Below are positions 36,810 to 50,696 of a stretch of 64,000 nt of DNA, piece after piece (the stretch's first letter is position 1; every line of letters starts with the position of its first letter). Source of the DNA: Salmonella enterica subsp. diarizonae (lineage in GTDB: Bacteria > Pseudomonadota > Gammaproteobacteria > Enterobacterales > Enterobacteriaceae); assembly GCF_008692785.1 (NCBI RefSeq), contig NZ_VXJV01000001.1, forward strand, positions 733,634 to 797,633. The letters are read 5' to 3'. Under the pieces are notes generated by a model. The model had not been told where the DNA came from, did not search any database, and saw only the letters and a program-made list of their open reading frames with translations. A program made the position numbers and the translations under genes.

Positions 36810-38279
36810 TTACATCATTACGACGTCAAACTGCTCCTGGTTATAAAGCGGTTCGACCTGAACTTTAACCTGTTTGCCGACAAAGATTTCGACTTCCGCC
36901 AGCGCGTGTGATTCTTCGCCTTTCAGCGCTTCCGCTACCGCAGGAGAAGCATAAACCAGGAAGCGATCGGAGTCATAAGCGTGATGGACACGTACAATCT
37001 CACGCATAATCTCATAGCAGACGGTTTCCACCGTTTTTACCGTCCCGCGGCCATGACAGGTTGGACACTCGTTACAAAGCACATGTTCCACGCTTTCACG
37101 GGTCCGTTTGCGAGTCATTTCCACCAGCCCCAGCGGCGAAAAACCGTTAATGCTGGTTTTCACACGATCCTTACTTAACGCCTGTTCCAGCGAATGCAGC
37201 ACCCGGCGGCGGTGATCCTCATTATTCATGTCGATAAAATCAATAATGATAATGCCGCCCAGATTACGCAGGCGTAGCTGGCGGGCGATAGCCTGAGTCG
37301 CTTCAATATTAGTATTAAAAATGGTGTCGTCGAGATTACGGTGTCCGACAAACGCGCCGGTATTGATATCTACCGTGGTCATCGCTTCGGTTTGGTCGAT
37401 AATAAGATAACCGCCGGACTTGAGTTCAACCTTACGCTCCAGCGCGCGCTGGATCTCATTTTCCACGTCATAAAGATCGAAGATCGGCTGACGACCGCTG
37501 TAATGCTCCAGTTTACTGGTCATTTCCGGGATGTATTCTGCGGTAAACTCCAGCAGCGACTCATAGGTCAGACGTGAGTCGACGCGAATTCGGTCCAACT
37601 GCGCATCGGCGAAATCGCGCAGCACGCGCTGCGCCAGCGCCAGTTCGCCATACATCTGATAACGCGTTTGCGGTCGCTTTTTGCGCTCCATGACTTTCGT
37701 CCAGACACGCTTGAGATAGGCAGCGTCAGACGCGAGATCCTCTTCACACACGCCTTCCGCCGCGGTACGGATAATAAACCCGCCCTGTTCGTCGCAGTAT
37801 TCCGCCACCACCTTTTTCAGGCGCTCGCGTTCACTTTCGCTTTCGATGCGCTGGGAGACGCCAACGTGCGACGCGCCGGGCATAAAAACAAGGTAACGGG
37901 AGGGCAACGTGATGTCCGTGGTCAGACGCGCGCCTTTCGTGCCGAGCGGATCTTTCACCACCTGCACCATCAGATCCTGCCCCTGACGCACCAGTTCGGA
38001 GATATCGCGCACAGTAAACTGTTTTTGCTCGTCGCCCGCCACGCATTCGGTGTGCGGCATAATATCGGAAGCGTGAAGAAATGCGGCTTTATCCAGCCCA
38101 ATATCTACAAAAGCCGCCTGCATACCTGGAAGTACACGACTTACACGACCTTTGTAGATATTGCCTACGATTCCGCGTCGCGCTTCGCGCTCAATATGGA
38201 TTTCCTGAAGAATACCGCCATCAATGTACGCCACGCGCGTTTCCGATGGCGTTACGTTTACCAACAATTCAGCCGTCAT
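36810..38279 (-). CDS. rng: Ribonuclease G
   Basis: RNase G matures the 5' end of 16S rRNA and trims some mRNAs. The 489-residue protein is RNase E-like: S1 domain (about 35-125), catalytic domain with Asp residues in [11 protein letters not shown] and [16 protein letters not shown], and the zinc-link CNECPTCHG region. It lacks the scaffold tail of RNase E. The start at 38279 ([13 protein letters not shown]) gives the family length; an ATG six codons upstream is rejected. It overlaps the maf stop by 11 bases. Confidence 0.97.
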   Translation of the reverse strand: MTAELLVNVTPSETRVAYIDGGILQEIHIEREARRGIVGNIYKGRVSRVLPGMQAAFVDIGLDKAAFLHASDIMPHTECVAGDEQKQFTVRDISELVRQGQDLMVQVVKDPLGTKGARLTTDITLPSRYLVFMPGASHVGVSQRIESESERERLKKVVAEYCDEQGGFIIRTAAEGVCEEDLASDAAYLKRVWTKVMERKKRPQTRYQMYGELALAQRVLRDFADAQLDRIRVDSRLTYESLLEFTAEYIPEMTSKLEHYSGRQPIFDLYDVENEIQRALERKVELKSGGYLIIDQTEAMTTVDINTGAFVGHRNLDDTIFNTNIEATQAIARQLRLRNLGGIIIIDFIDMNNEDHRRRVLHSLEQALSKDRVKTSINGFSPLGLVEMTRKRTRESVEHVLCNECPTCHGRGTVKTVETVCYEIMREIVRVHHAYDSDRFLVYASPAVAEALKGEESHALAEVEIFVGKQVKVQVEPLYNQEQFDVVMM

Positions 38280-38862
38280 GTTTATCCCTTTTATCACGCA
38301 GTGCGTTAAAATGACTCAACAACTCATACGTTTCAACCAGCGGTAAGCCGACGACGGCGTGATAGCTGCCATTTATCTTCCTGACAAAAGAGCCACCCCG
38401 CCCCTGAATACCGTATGCACCTGCTTTATCTAAAGGCTCGCCGCTGGCGACATAGCCAGCAATGTCCTGCGCAGAAAGCGTGCGGAAAGTCACCTCCGTC
38501 ACCACCAGACAATCCAGTATCTGCTGCGAGTCCGCAAGCGCGACAGCAGTCATCACCTGATGCGTATTTCCGGAAAGTAAACGCAGCATTGCTGCGGCAT
38601 GAACAGCGTCGCGCGGCTTTTCCAGCACCTCGCCATTTAACACGACTATCGTATCCGCGCCCAAAACCGGCAGATCACGGGGAACCAGCGCCACGCCAGC
38701 CTGCGCCTTTTCGCGCGCCAGCCGAACAACATACTGCTGCGCGCTTTCCTGAGCGCGCCGCTGCTCTTCAATACCAGGCACGACCTGCTCGAATGAAAAT
38801 CCAAGTTGAGTCAATAATTCCTGGCGACGCGGGGAACCGGAAGCAAGATACAGAGTTGTCAT
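38269..38862 (-). CDS. yhdE: Maf-type nucleoside triphosphate pyrophosphatase YhdE
   Basis: Maf enzymes hydrolyse dTTP, UTP and modified nucleotides, a housekeeping or cell-division-linked function. The 197 residues begin [20 protein letters not shown], where SGSPRR is the Maf signature; [12 protein letters not shown] is the catalytic Asp region. It lies between mreD (8 bases upstream) and rng, the order also found in E. coli. Confidence 0.95.
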   Translation of the reverse strand: MTTLYLASGSPRRQELLTQLGFSFEQVVPGIEEQRRAQESAQQYVVRLAREKAQAGVALVPRDLPVLGADTIVVLNGEVLEKPRDAVHAAAMLRLLSGNTHQVMTAVALADSQQILDCLVVTEVTFRTLSAQDIAGYVASGEPLDKAGAYGIQGRGGSFVRKINGSYHAVVGLPLVETYELLSHFNALRDKRDKHDG

Positions 38863-38870
38863 ATCGACCT

Positions 38871-40414
<1,544 letters not shown>

Positions 40415-40478
40415 AGGCTATGCGTATTCTCGCGTCGGAGAGGCAGGACCATCCAGGGATAATCCTGCCTGTGTCCAA

Positions 40479-41829
<1,351 letters not shown>

Positions 41830-43770
41830 TTAAACCGAGTATCTTTGCGAATATTTTTTCACGTTTGTGTCAAGTGGTTGGGAGGAGGCAAAAAAATCAC
41901 CCTGCCCGCCAGCCACGCCGCGTTTTGTCAGCGTCTGCCACTCGCCCCGTGAACGGACGCCCGTCGCGTAGACCTGCGTAGGCGTACCCGCGCAGGCCTC
42001 TACCAGACTTTGAACCAGAAGCTGGTTTTCCGTTCGCTTCTCAATGTTTCTGACCAGACTCGGATGTAGCTTGAGTAATTCCACATTAAGCGCTTTAATC
42101 CAGCTCGTGCTGACCAGCGTCAAACCCGCCTGCGTCACCGCCACCCGAACGCCAAGCGCATTGACTAAGCGAAGGATGGGTTGTAACCGACTGATGTGTT
42201 GACAAACATCCGCCTCCGCAAGTTCAATAATTATGCGATTTCGCTGTGATTTTTCACACTGCATTAATGTATCGCGCAACCAGCGCTGAAAACGCGGACG
42301 AATCAGCGACTCGACCGTTAACTGCATTGCCAGATTTTCATCCGGCCAGTAGCCCAGCAACGTAATCAGGCGGCTAATTTGTAATCTGTCATACTCTTCC
42401 GATAAACCAAATTGCAGCACCATCGGCATATACTCCGCCGAGCTAACCTCTTCTTTACCGTCATAGATGCGACACATCAATTCCCGATGATGCACGCGGC
42501 CTTCTCGCGTAACCGCTGGTTTTTGATAAAGTCGCGGTCCGCCCCGGTTTAGCATCTGCTCAATCAGCGTGCGCCAACGCACATTGCCGCGTCCTTTTTC
42601 CGGCAATGAGTCGTCGTAGATAGCCCAGCTATTCCCTCCCTGCAGGGCAGCATTCCGCGCCGCCGCTTCAGCATGCTCCATCACCTGCTCGGTGGACTGC
42701 CCGCTGCGCCAGGCGCAAATGCCGATATGTACCATATCGTCACGATCGAGCATTTTGTTAGCCGGTAGCGCATCGACGGCTTTTAAAAGTTGTCCGGCAA
42801 TACTTTCCGCTTCTTTCAGCGTTCGATGCGGTAGCAGCACGGCAAAGTCGCTACGGTGATAGCGCGCCAGCAACGAGCCTGGATAACGCATAATAAATGT
42901 CGATAGCAAATTGATAAGCATAAACATCTGTTCTTCCGCCTGATTGCCGCCCAGGCTGTCGCGCAGAAGATTGAAGTCTGGCAAGCGGATCATCATCACC
43001 ACGCCATGTACCCCCACTTTTTCTTGATCTTCCAGCAGCGTCGCCAGTTGGTTATCAAAAAACAGACGGTTACCGAGTCCGGTTTTGGTGTCCTGCGCGG
43101 CGTAGGAGCGAATTAGCGTGTCCAGGCGGCTACGCTGTTCATGAGCAAACTGAATTTCGGAAAGCAACACATCAAGTGCACTGCTGGTGCGCGTCGGCCA
43201 TTCATAAACAGAACCGCGGACATTCGGTCCGCGTTCGCCATTCAGAATACGCGTTGAGCGAATTTCCAGAAGCTCTTGCCCGGAAAGCTGCCGTTGCAGC
43301 CAGCGCACCGATAAAAACAGAATCAGAACGATAAAGCCGATCGCCAGTGTCAGCGGCGCCGTAGCGATCAGTGAGTGAAAATAGTTGCCCATCGGGTCCT
43401 GATAAACCAGACGTAGCGACATACCCGGATGTTTGACCAGCGGCACGACCAGCTCGCGATACGTGTCACTGGTGCCGGCTGGCCGATAACCTCTGGCGCG
43501 AGAATGGCTGTAGACCCGGTGCTCCCCCTGCAACAGATCGACGCGCACAATATCGGAAGCGATCATGAGTTCGTCGATTCGCGGCGTCAGCGAAACAATA
43601 TCGCGGGTCACCAGGTGTGTATCCATCGCTGTCGCCGCCGCCTGCACACGGCATACATACTTATACTGTACGGCATTATAAAAGCTTAGAGAGCAGCCTA
43701 TCAGAGTCACGAAGATCGTTAACCCCGTGAGCAGCGTAACAAAAGCTGAGAATTTCGTCGTTAATCGCAT
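41830..43770 (-). CDS. csrD: CsrD, degenerate GGDEF/EAL regulator of CsrB/C decay
   Basis: CsrD promotes RNase E cleavage of the regulatory RNAs CsrB and CsrC, freeing CsrA. The 646-residue protein has two N-terminal membrane helices flanking a periplasmic region (about 30-130), a HAMP-like linker and then GGDEF and EAL domains. Both enzyme signatures are lost: HRSDF replaces GGDEF and ELM replaces EAL. This is typical of CsrD and fits a non-enzymatic role. It is 303 bases upstream of mreB in the same direction. Confidence 0.96.
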   Translation of the reverse strand: MRLTTKFSAFVTLLTGLTIFVTLIGCSLSFYNAVQYKYVCRVQAAATAMDTHLVTRDIVSLTPRIDELMIASDIVRVDLLQGEHRVYSHSRARGYRPAGTSDTYRELVVPLVKHPGMSLRLVYQDPMGNYFHSLIATAPLTLAIGFIVLILFLSVRWLQRQLSGQELLEIRSTRILNGERGPNVRGSVYEWPTRTSSALDVLLSEIQFAHEQRSRLDTLIRSYAAQDTKTGLGNRLFFDNQLATLLEDQEKVGVHGVVMMIRLPDFNLLRDSLGGNQAEEQMFMLINLLSTFIMRYPGSLLARYHRSDFAVLLPHRTLKEAESIAGQLLKAVDALPANKMLDRDDMVHIGICAWRSGQSTEQVMEHAEAAARNAALQGGNSWAIYDDSLPEKGRGNVRWRTLIEQMLNRGGPRLYQKPAVTREGRVHHRELMCRIYDGKEEVSSAEYMPMVLQFGLSEEYDRLQISRLITLLGYWPDENLAMQLTVESLIRPRFQRWLRDTLMQCEKSQRNRIIIELAEADVCQHISRLQPILRLVNALGVRVAVTQAGLTLVSTSWIKALNVELLKLHPSLVRNIEKRTENQLLVQSLVEACAGTPTQVYATGVRSRGEWQTLTKRGVAGGQGDFFASSQPLDTNVKKYSQRYSV

Positions 43771-43973
43771 CCTTGAGTTAACTCCGACAGTTATAAACAG
43801 TATGAAAAAGCGAATCTGAAGGCGGAATTCGCCACGGCGCGCAATGAAGCAGGCATACTACCAAAATGGGTCTGTCTGGCAATTTATTGCGTTGTATCGG
43901 CATCACGTTTTAATTAGCGAGTATAGTCTTCGTAGTTATTTTTCCAATCTACCATGTAAAGTGAGGACAGGTT

Positions 43974-44948
43974 ATGCAGGCGTTGATCTTAGAACAGCAG
44001 GACGATAAAACCCTCGCATCCGTGCAATATCTCGAAGAGAGTCAACTGCCAGAGGGTGATGTGACGGTGGATGTCCACTGGTCCAGCCTGAATTATAAAG
44101 ATGCTCTGGCTATCACCGGGAAAGGGAAAATTATCCGTCATTTTCCGATGATTCCTGGTATTGATTTCGCCGGCACCGTTCGCGCAAGCGAAGATCCTCG
44201 CTTTCATGCAGGCCAGGAAGTACTACTGACTGGCTGGGGCGTGGGCGAAAACCACTGGGGCGGCCTGGCCGAACGCGCACGCGTTAAAGGCGACTGGCTG
44301 ATCGCGCTGCCTGCGGGACTGAGCAGCCGTAACGCCATGATCATCGGCACCGCCGGTTTTACCGCCATGCTGTGCATAATGGCGCTGGAAGAGGCCGGCA
44401 TCCGCCCTGAAGATGGCGAAATCGTTGTTACCGGCGCCAGCGGCGGTGTAGGCAGCACTGCGGTCGCGCTGCTGCATCAATTAGGTTATCAGGTCGTTGC
44501 GGTATCCGGCCGTGAAAGTACCCATGATTATTTACGCGCGCTTGGCGCTAACCGCATTCTGCCGCGCGATGCGTTCACCGACGCCCGCCCACTGGAGAAA
44601 CAGCTTTGGGCAGGCGCGGTTGATACGGTCGGCGATAGCGTGCTGGCGAAAATCCTGGCGCAAATGAACTATGGTGGTTGCGTCGCAGCCTGCGGCCTGG
44701 CTGGCGGCTTTGCTCTGCCAACTACTGTCATGCCCTTTATTCTGCGCAACGTACGTCTGCAGGGCGTGGATTCCGTTATGACGCCGCCAGCGCGCCGCGC
44801 CGAGGCGTGGAAACGTTTGGTAAATGGCCTGCCGGACGCCTTCTACACCCAGGCGGCAACCGAGATAGACCTGGCCGATGCCCCGAAGTTTGCCGATGCC
44901 ATCATTAATAATCAGGTTCAGGGCCGTACGCTGGTGAAGATAAAATAA
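43974..44948 (+). CDS. acuI: Acrylyl-CoA reductase AcuI (YhdH)
   Basis: AcuI reduces acrylyl-CoA to propionyl-CoA with NADPH, removing toxic acrylate metabolites. The 324-residue protein is a medium-chain dehydrogenase/reductase without the structural zinc lobe. GASGGVGSTAVALLHQ is the nucleotide site, and VSGRESTHDYL follows the second strand. AGTGAGGACAGGTT precedes the ATG. Confidence 0.95.
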   Translation: MQALILEQQDDKTLASVQYLEESQLPEGDVTVDVHWSSLNYKDALAITGKGKIIRHFPMIPGIDFAGTVRASEDPRFHAGQEVLLTGWGVGENHWGGLAERARVKGDWLIALPAGLSSRNAMIIGTAGFTAMLCIMALEEAGIRPEDGEIVVTGASGGVGSTAVALLHQLGYQVVAVSGRESTHDYLRALGANRILPRDAFTDARPLEKQLWAGAVDTVGDSVLAKILAQMNYGGCVAACGLAGGFALPTTVMPFILRNVRLQGVDSVMTPPARRAEAWKRLVNGLPDAFYTQAATEIDLADAPKFADAIINNQVQGRTLVKIK

Positions 44949-44997
44949 CGTCACGTATAAAAAAATTTACACTTAATTAACTATTTATTTTTACACA

Positions 44998-45022
44998 TTG
45001 ACATACTCCCTGTCATATTCAC
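44998..45022 (+). promoter_or_regulatory. msrP promoter region with inverted repeat
   Basis: TTGACA (44998-45003) is a perfect -35 element, and TGACA-TACTCCC-TGTCA makes a 5-bp inverted repeat over it (44999-45015). The -10 is uncertain; TATTCA and ACTACA are near. The repeat may be an operator for a redox-related regulator. Confidence 0.4.
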
Positions 45023-45065
45023 TACACGCCACGCCGTGTTGTGGTGGGTATACCGGGAGTCTGTT

Positions 45066-46070
45066 ATGAAAAAAATACGTCCATTAACAGAAGCCGATGT
45101 GACTGCGGAATCGGCTTTTTTTATGCAGCGCCGACAGGTGCTAAAAGCGTTAGGCATCAGCGCGGCTGCCTTATCCTTACCCTCAACGGCGCAGGCCGAT
45201 CTATTCAGTTGGTTTAAAGGCAACGATCGTCCGAAAGCGCCTGCTGGTAAACCGCTTGAGTTTAGTCAGCCTGCCGCCTGGCGAAGTGATTTAGCGTTAA
45301 CGCCGGAAGATAAAGTAACGGGCTACAATAATTTCTATGAGTTTGGCCTCGATAAAGCCGACCCGGCGGCCAATGCCGGTAGTCTGAAAACCGAACCGTG
45401 GACGTTGAAAATCAGCGGGGAAGTCGCGAAGCCATTTACGCTGGATTACGACGATTTAACGCATCGTTTCCCATTAGAAGAGCGTATCTATCGGATGCGC
45501 TGCGTCGAAGCGTGGTCCATGGTCGTGCCGTGGATTGGTTTCCCTTTATATAAGCTACTCGCGCAGGCACAGCCCACCAGCCACGCTAAATATGTGGCAT
45601 TCGAAACGCTATACGCGCCGGATGATATGCCGGGACAGAAAGATCGCTTTATTGGCGGCGGACTGAAATACCCTTATGTTGAGGGGCTACGTCTGGACGA
45701 AGCCATGCATCCGCTTACTCTGATGACCGTCGGCGTCTATGGCAAGGCGTTACCCCCGCAAAACGGCGCGCCCATTCGACTCATCGTTCCATGGAAGTAT
45801 GGTTTTAAAGGTATTAAATCTATCGTCAGCATTAAACTAACCCGCGAACGCCCGCCAACCACCTGGAATTTGTCGGCTCCCAACGAATATGGTTTTTACG
45901 CCAATGTGAACCCGCATGTGGATCATCCACGCTGGTCTCAGGCTACTGAACGCTTTATTGGTTCAGGCGGTATCCTTGATGTGCAAAGACAGCCGACGCT
46001 ACTGTTTAACGGCTACGCCAATGAAGTCGCTTCGCTGTATCGCGGTCTCAATTTGCGGGAGAATTTTTAA
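45066..46070 (+). CDS. msrP: Methionine sulfoxide reductase catalytic subunit MsrP
   Basis: MsrP repairs oxidised methionine in periplasmic proteins using molybdopterin and electrons from MsrQ. The 334-residue protein carries a Tat signal ([15 protein letters not shown]) ending at TAQA/DLFSW. The molybdenum-binding Cys is in [15 protein letters not shown]. Start at 45066 follows GGGAG and gives [16 protein letters not shown], as in E. coli YedY. The msrPQ pair lies elsewhere in K-12. Confidence 0.97.
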
Positions 46071-46670
46071 GTGCGTCTGACAGCAAAACAGATAACCTGG
46101 CTAAAAGTTTGCCTGCATCTTGCCGGTTTTTTGCCGCTTCTGTGGCTCTTTTGGGCAATAAATCAGGGTGGGCTAAGCGCAGACCCGGTAAAGGATATCC
46201 AACACTTTACCGGCAGAACCGCGCTCAAATTTTTGCTCGCCACCTTGCTGGTTTCACCGCTGGCGCGCTACGCTAAACAGCCATTATTGATACGCACACG
46301 CCGCCTGTTGGGACTATGGTGTTTCGTTTGGGCCACACTGCATTTAACCAGCTATGCCTTGCTGGAACTGGGGATACATAACCTGGCGTTGTTAGGAAGC
46401 GAGCTGCTTTCACGTCCTTATTTGACGCTTGGGATCATTAGTTGGCTGGTGTTATTGGCTCTGACGTTGACCTCAACGCAATTTGCGCAGCGTAAATTGG
46501 GTAAACGCTGGCAAACACTGCATAACGTCGTCTATCTTGTCGTGATCCTGGCCCCCATACATTATCTGTGGTCGGTAAAGATTTTATCACCGCAACCGGT
46601 CATCTACGCGGCATTAGCATTAGCCCTTTTAGCGTTGCGTTACCGGAAGTTTCGCCAGTGGTGGCGCTAG
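46071..46670 (+). CDS. msrQ: MsrQ, haem membrane subunit
   Basis: MsrQ takes electrons from the respiratory chain or flavin reductase to MsrP. The 199-residue protein has about six membrane helices of the ferric reductase-like fold; histidines in [17 protein letters not shown] and LHNVVYLV are likely haem ligands. It starts with GTG directly after the msrP stop. Confidence 0.95.
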   Translation: MRLTAKQITWLKVCLHLAGFLPLLWLFWAINQGGLSADPVKDIQHFTGRTALKFLLATLLVSPLARYAKQPLLIRTRRLLGLWCFVWATLHLTSYALLELGIHNLALLGSELLSRPYLTLGIISWLVLLALTLTSTQFAQRKLGKRWQTLHNVVYLVVILAPIHYLWSVKILSPQPVIYAALALALLALRYRKFRQWWR

Positions 46671-47062
46671 TTTGGTGAATTGTGCGGTCGATTGCAAAAC
46701 GCAAAACAGGCAATGTCCTTTGCATGTTTTGGGTTGATAATCTTCCCTGATAAGACCAGTATTTAGCTGCCAATTGCGACGAAATAGTTATAATGTGCGA
46801 CTTTGCATTCCCCCACGGCGATTTTCGTTCGCAGAAAGGGTGACAATCGTGCAATGAAGGTATATTTTGTTTTTTGCCCGAAAATGGCAGAAGATAGCCG
46901 CACAATGACTGGCAAATCATGAATTTCACCTTCGGGTGCTACGGCATAACAGGCAAATCAAAGATGCGCGGTATTTTACCCGCGGCAGTCATTCACATGC
47001 TTTACAGACGGCGCTAAAACGCCTGTCACAATCACACTAAACAAAGAGTACGGAACCCACTC
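46671..47062 (+). promoter_or_regulatory. accBC promoter and long leader
   Basis: A TATAAT at 46789-46794 with a GC-containing discriminator (GTGCGAC) is the best promoter, giving a leader of about 260 bases before accB. Long leaders here are known in E. coli, where AccB represses its own operon. No gene is seen, and no conserved riboswitch is recognised. Confidence 0.6.
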
Positions 47063-47533
47063 ATGGATATTCGTAAGATTAAAAAACTGATCGAGCTGGT
47101 TGAAGAATCAGGTATCTCCGAACTGGAAATTTCTGAAGGCGAAGAATCTGTTCGCATCAGCCGCACAACGGCAAATGCCGGTTTTCCGGTGATGCAGCAG
47201 GCTTATGCGGCGCCGATGATGCAGCAACCTGCTCTGTCTAACGCTGTCGCGCCAGCGGCTACTCCAGCAATGGAAGCGCCTGCCGCAGCGGAAATCAGTG
47301 GTCACATCGTACGCTCCCCAATGGTTGGTACTTTCTACCGCACCCCAAGCCCGGACGCGAAAGCGTTCATCGAAGTGGGCCAGAAAGTGAACGTGGGCGA
47401 TACCCTGTGCATCGTTGAAGCCATGAAAATGATGAACCAGATCGAAGCAGACAAAGCAGGTACTGTGAAAGCGATTCTGGTCGAAAGTGGTCAACCGGTA
47501 GAATTTGACGAGCCACTGGTCGTCATCGAGTAA
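47063..47533 (+). CDS. accB: Biotin carboxyl carrier protein of acetyl-CoA carboxylase
   Basis: AccB carries CO2 on biotin between AccC and the carboxyltransferase in the first step of fatty acid synthesis. The 156 residues include an N-terminal helical part, a Pro/Ala-rich linker (about 45-80) and the biotinyl domain with the modified lysine in VEAMKMMNQ. accC follows after ten bases. Confidence 0.98.
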   Translation: MDIRKIKKLIELVEESGISELEISEGEESVRISRTTANAGFPVMQQAYAAPMMQQPALSNAVAPAATPAMEAPAAAEISGHIVRSPMVGTFYRTPSPDAKAFIEVGQKVNVGDTLCIVEAMKMMNQIEADKAGTVKAILVESGQPVEFDEPLVVIE

Positions 47534-47543
47534 CGAGGCGAAC

Positions 47544-48893
47544 ATGTTGGATAAAATAGTCATCGCCAACCGCGGCGAGATCGCACTACGTATTCTTCGT
47601 GCCTGTAAAGAACTCGGCATCAAGACCGTCGCTGTGCACTCAAGCGCGGATCGCGATTTAAAACACGTATTGCTGGCGGATGAGACGGTCTGTATTGGTC
47701 CGGCGCCGTCCGTAAAAAGTTATCTGAACATCCCGGCTATCATTAGCGCCGCTGAAATCACCGGCGCGGTGGCAATCCATCCGGGCTACGGCTTCCTTTC
47801 TGAGAACGCCAATTTTGCCGAGCAGGTTGAACGTTCCGGCTTTATCTTTATCGGCCCGAAAGCGGACACCATCCGCCTGATGGGCGATAAAGTGTCCGCT
47901 ATTACCGCTATGAAAAAAGCGGGCGTGCCGACCGTGCCAGGATCTGACGGCCCGCTGGGCGACGATATGAATGCGAACCGCGCTCATGCCAAACGTATTG
48001 GCTATCCGGTGATCATCAAAGCGTCCGGCGGCGGCGGCGGCCGCGGTATGCGCGTGGTTCGTAGCGATGCTGAACTGGCGCAGTCCATCTCCATGACCAA
48101 AGCGGAAGCGAAGGCGGCTTTCAGTAACGACATGGTGTACATGGAAAAATACCTGGAAAATCCACGCCACATCGAAATTCAGGTGCTGGCGGACGGCCAG
48201 GGCAACGCTATCTATCTGGCGGAACGCGACTGTTCCATGCAGCGTCGCCACCAGAAAGTGGTTGAAGAAGCCCCGGCGCCAGGCATTACGCCGGAACTGC
48301 GTCGCTATATCGGCGAACGCTGCGCGAAAGCGTGCGTAGACATCGGCTATCGCGGCGCAGGGACGTTCGAATTCCTGTTCGAAAACGGCGAGTTCTATTT
48401 CATCGAAATGAACACCCGTATTCAGGTTGAACACCCGGTGACTGAAATGATTACCGGCGTCGATTTGATCAAAGAACAGTTGCGCATCGCGGCGGGTCAG
48501 CCGCTGTCGATCACTCAGGACGAAGTTGTGGTTCGCGGCCATGCGGTAGAATGCCGTATCAACGCCGAAGATCCGAACACCTTCCTGCCAAGCCCCGGCA
48601 AAATCACGCGCTTCCATGCGCCAGGCGGCTTTGGCGTTCGCTGGGAATCCCATATCTACGCGGGCTACACGGTGCCGCCGTACTATGATTCCATGATTGG
48701 CAAACTTATCTGCTACGGTGAAAACCGCGACGTGGCGATTGCCCGTATGAAAAATGCCCTGCAGGAACTGATTATCGATGGTATAAAAACCAATATCGAT
48801 CTGCAGACCCGCATCATGAATGACGAGCACTTCCAGCACGGTGGAACCAACATCCACTATCTGGAGAAAAAACTCGGTCTTCAGGAAAAGTAA
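47544..48893 (+). CDS. accC: Biotin carboxylase of acetyl-CoA carboxylase
   Basis: AccC carboxylates the biotin on AccB using ATP and bicarbonate. The 449-residue ATP-grasp enzyme has the N-terminal [18 protein letters not shown], the glycine-rich loop [13 protein letters not shown], and [16 protein letters not shown] for metal and substrate binding. ATG at 47544 follows CGAGGCG and gives the E. coli length. The frame is open into accB upstream but that is not used. Confidence 0.98.
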   Translation: MLDKIVIANRGEIALRILRACKELGIKTVAVHSSADRDLKHVLLADETVCIGPAPSVKSYLNIPAIISAAEITGAVAIHPGYGFLSENANFAEQVERSGFIFIGPKADTIRLMGDKVSAITAMKKAGVPTVPGSDGPLGDDMNANRAHAKRIGYPVIIKASGGGGGRGMRVVRSDAELAQSISMTKAEAKAAFSNDMVYMEKYLENPRHIEIQVLADGQGNAIYLAERDCSMQRRHQKVVEEAPAPGITPELRRYIGERCAKACVDIGYRGAGTFEFLFENGEFYFIEMNTRIQVEHPVTEMITGVDLIKEQLRIAAGQPLSITQDEVVVRGHAVECRINAEDPNTFLPSPGKITRFHAPGGFGVRWESHIYAGYTVPPYYDSMIGKLICYGENRDVAIARMKNALQELIIDGIKTNIDLQTRIMNDEHFQHGGTNIHYLEKKLGLQEK

Positions 48894-48910
48894 TCGCACG
48901 TTAATCTTAA

Positions 48911-48936
48911 AAGGCCGGTTAATCCGGCCTTTTTTA
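48911..48936 (+). terminator. Terminator of accBC
   Basis: AAGGCCGGTTAATCCGGCCT with six T residues after it is a strong intrinsic terminator. Confidence 0.93.
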
Positions 48937-49001
48937 TTTCTGGGGATAGCGATGCCCCATCATGTACAATTCCCGCTTTCTTCACCCACAAGGGACAAAA
49001 A

Positions 49002-49244
49002 ATGGACGCTCGTTTTGTTCAGGCCCATAAAGAGGCGCGCTGGGCGCTGTGGCTGACCCTTTGCTATCTGGCGGTATGGTTAGTGGCTGCTTACTTACCT
49101 GGAAACTCGCCGGGAATTACCGGTCTGCCGCACTGGTTCGAGATGGCCTGCTTATTGACGCCGCTGGTCTTTATTTTGCTGTGCTGGGCGATGGTGAAAT
49201 TCATTTATCGCGATATTCCGCTGGAGGATGACGATGCAGCTTGA
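49002..49244 (+). CDS. yhdT: YhdT, small membrane protein
   Basis: The 80-residue DUF997 protein has two membrane helices (LWLTLCYLAVWLVAAYL and MACLLTPLVFILLCWAMV) and ends in an acidic tail (EDDDAA). It overlaps panF by 11 bases and is conserved with it, so a helper role in the sodium/pantothenate symporter is plausible but unproved. Confidence 0.95.
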   Translation: MDARFVQAHKEARWALWLTLCYLAVWLVAAYLPGNSPGITGLPHWFEMACLLTPLVFILLCWAMVKFIYRDIPLEDDDAA

Positions 49245-50685
49245 GGTCATTCTACCGCTGGTAGCCTATCTGGTTGTGGTATTCGGGATCTCCGTTTACG
49301 CCATGCGCAAACGTACCGCAGGCACCTTTTTAAACGAATACTTTCTTGGCAGCCGTTCGATGGGCGGGATCGTGCTCGCGATGACGCTTACCGCCACCTA
49401 TATTAGCGCCAGTTCATTTATCGGCGGTCCCGGCGCGGCTTATAAATACGGTTTAGGCTGGGTATTGCTGGCGATGATCCAGCTTCCCGCCGTCTGGCTT
49501 TCACTGGGTATTCTGGGTAAAAAATTCGCTATTCTGGCGCGTCGCTATAATGCCGTTACGCTTAACGATATGCTATTCGCCCGCTACCAAAGCCGCCTGT
49601 TGGTATGGCTGGCAAGCCTGAGTTTATTGGTCGCGTTTATTGGCGCAATGACCGTACAATTTATCGGCGGCGCGCGGCTGCTGGAAACCGCAGCGGGGAT
49701 TCCCTACGAAACCGGCCTGCTCATATTTGGGGTCAGTATCGCACTCTATACGGCGTTTGGCGGCTTTCGCGCCAGCGTACTTAACGATACGTTACAGGGC
49801 CTGGTGATGCTGATCGGCACAGTAGTATTGCTGGTCGGCGTGGTTCATGCGGCGGGCGGTTTAAGCCAGGCCGTTGACACGCTACACGCTCTCGACCCCA
49901 AACTGGTGACGCCGCAGGGTGCCGATAACATACTTTCTCCCGCCTTTATGACCTCTTTTTGGGTACTGGTCTGTTTTGGCGTGGTTGGCCTGCCGCATAC
50001 GGCGGTGCGCTGCATCTCCTATAAAGATAGTAAAGCGGTACACCGGGGCATTATTATCGGTACGATTGTCGTGGCGATTTTAATGTTCGGAATGCACCTT
50101 GCCGGCGCGCTGGGTCGTGCGGTGCTTCCGGATCTGACGGTGCCGGATCTGGTGATCCCCACCCTGATGGTGAAAGTCTTGCCGCCGTTTGCCGCCGGGA
50201 TCTTCCTTGCTGCGCCAATGGCGGCGATCATGTCGACAATTAACGCCCAACTGCTGCAAAGTTCCGCGACGATCATTAAAGATCTCTATCTCAACCTGCG
50301 CCCCGATCAGATGCAAAATGAGATCCGGCTGAAGCGTATGTCGGCAGCGATCACATTACTGTTAGGCGCGCTGTTGCTGCTGGCCGCGTGGAAACCGCCA
50401 GAGATGATCATTTGGCTCAACCTGCTGGCGTTTGGCGGCCTGGAAGCGGTGTTCTTATGGCCGCTGGTATTGGGCCTTTATTGGGAGCGGGCAAACGCGG
50501 CAGGCGCGTTAAGCGCCATGATCGTGGGCGGCGTGCTATATGCCCTGCTTGCCACATTTAATATTCAGTATCTGGGCTTTCATCCGATTGTGCCCGCGTT
50601 ACTGTTAAGTTTACTGGCTTTTCTGATCGGAAACCGATTCGGTTTCTCCGCTTCGCAAGCCACCGTATTGTCTACTGATAAATAA
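49234..50685 (+). CDS. panF: Sodium/pantothenate symporter
   Basis: PanF imports pantothenate, the vitamin precursor of coenzyme A, with sodium. The 483-residue protein is a sodium:solute symporter family member with about 13 membrane helices. The family's sodium region is around [17 protein letters not shown] and the conserved [15 protein letters not shown]. Start at 49234 ([13 protein letters not shown]) gives the E. coli length; an ATG two codons earlier is the alternative. It overlaps yhdT. Confidence 0.97.
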   Translation: MQLEVILPLVAYLVVVFGISVYAMRKRTAGTFLNEYFLGSRSMGGIVLAMTLTATYISASSFIGGPGAAYKYGLGWVLLAMIQLPAVWLSLGILGKKFAILARRYNAVTLNDMLFARYQSRLLVWLASLSLLVAFIGAMTVQFIGGARLLETAAGIPYETGLLIFGVSIALYTAFGGFRASVLNDTLQGLVMLIGTVVLLVGVVHAAGGLSQAVDTLHALDPKLVTPQGADNILSPAFMTSFWVLVCFGVVGLPHTAVRCISYKDSKAVHRGIIIGTIVVAILMFGMHLAGALGRAVLPDLTVPDLVIPTLMVKVLPPFAAGIFLAAPMAAIMSTINAQLLQSSATIIKDLYLNLRPDQMQNEIRLKRMSAAITLLLGALLLLAAWKPPEMIIWLNLLAFGGLEAVFLWPLVLGLYWERANAAGALSAMIVGGVLYALLATFNIQYLGFHPIVPALLLSLLAFLIGNRFGFSASQATVLSTDK

Positions 50686-50696
50686 AGAGTTTTGCC

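Noticed and set aside
47658..48899. 413-codon antisense frame over accC
   Set aside because: accC is certain from its motifs; the reverse frame has no domain and no promoter or ribosome site.
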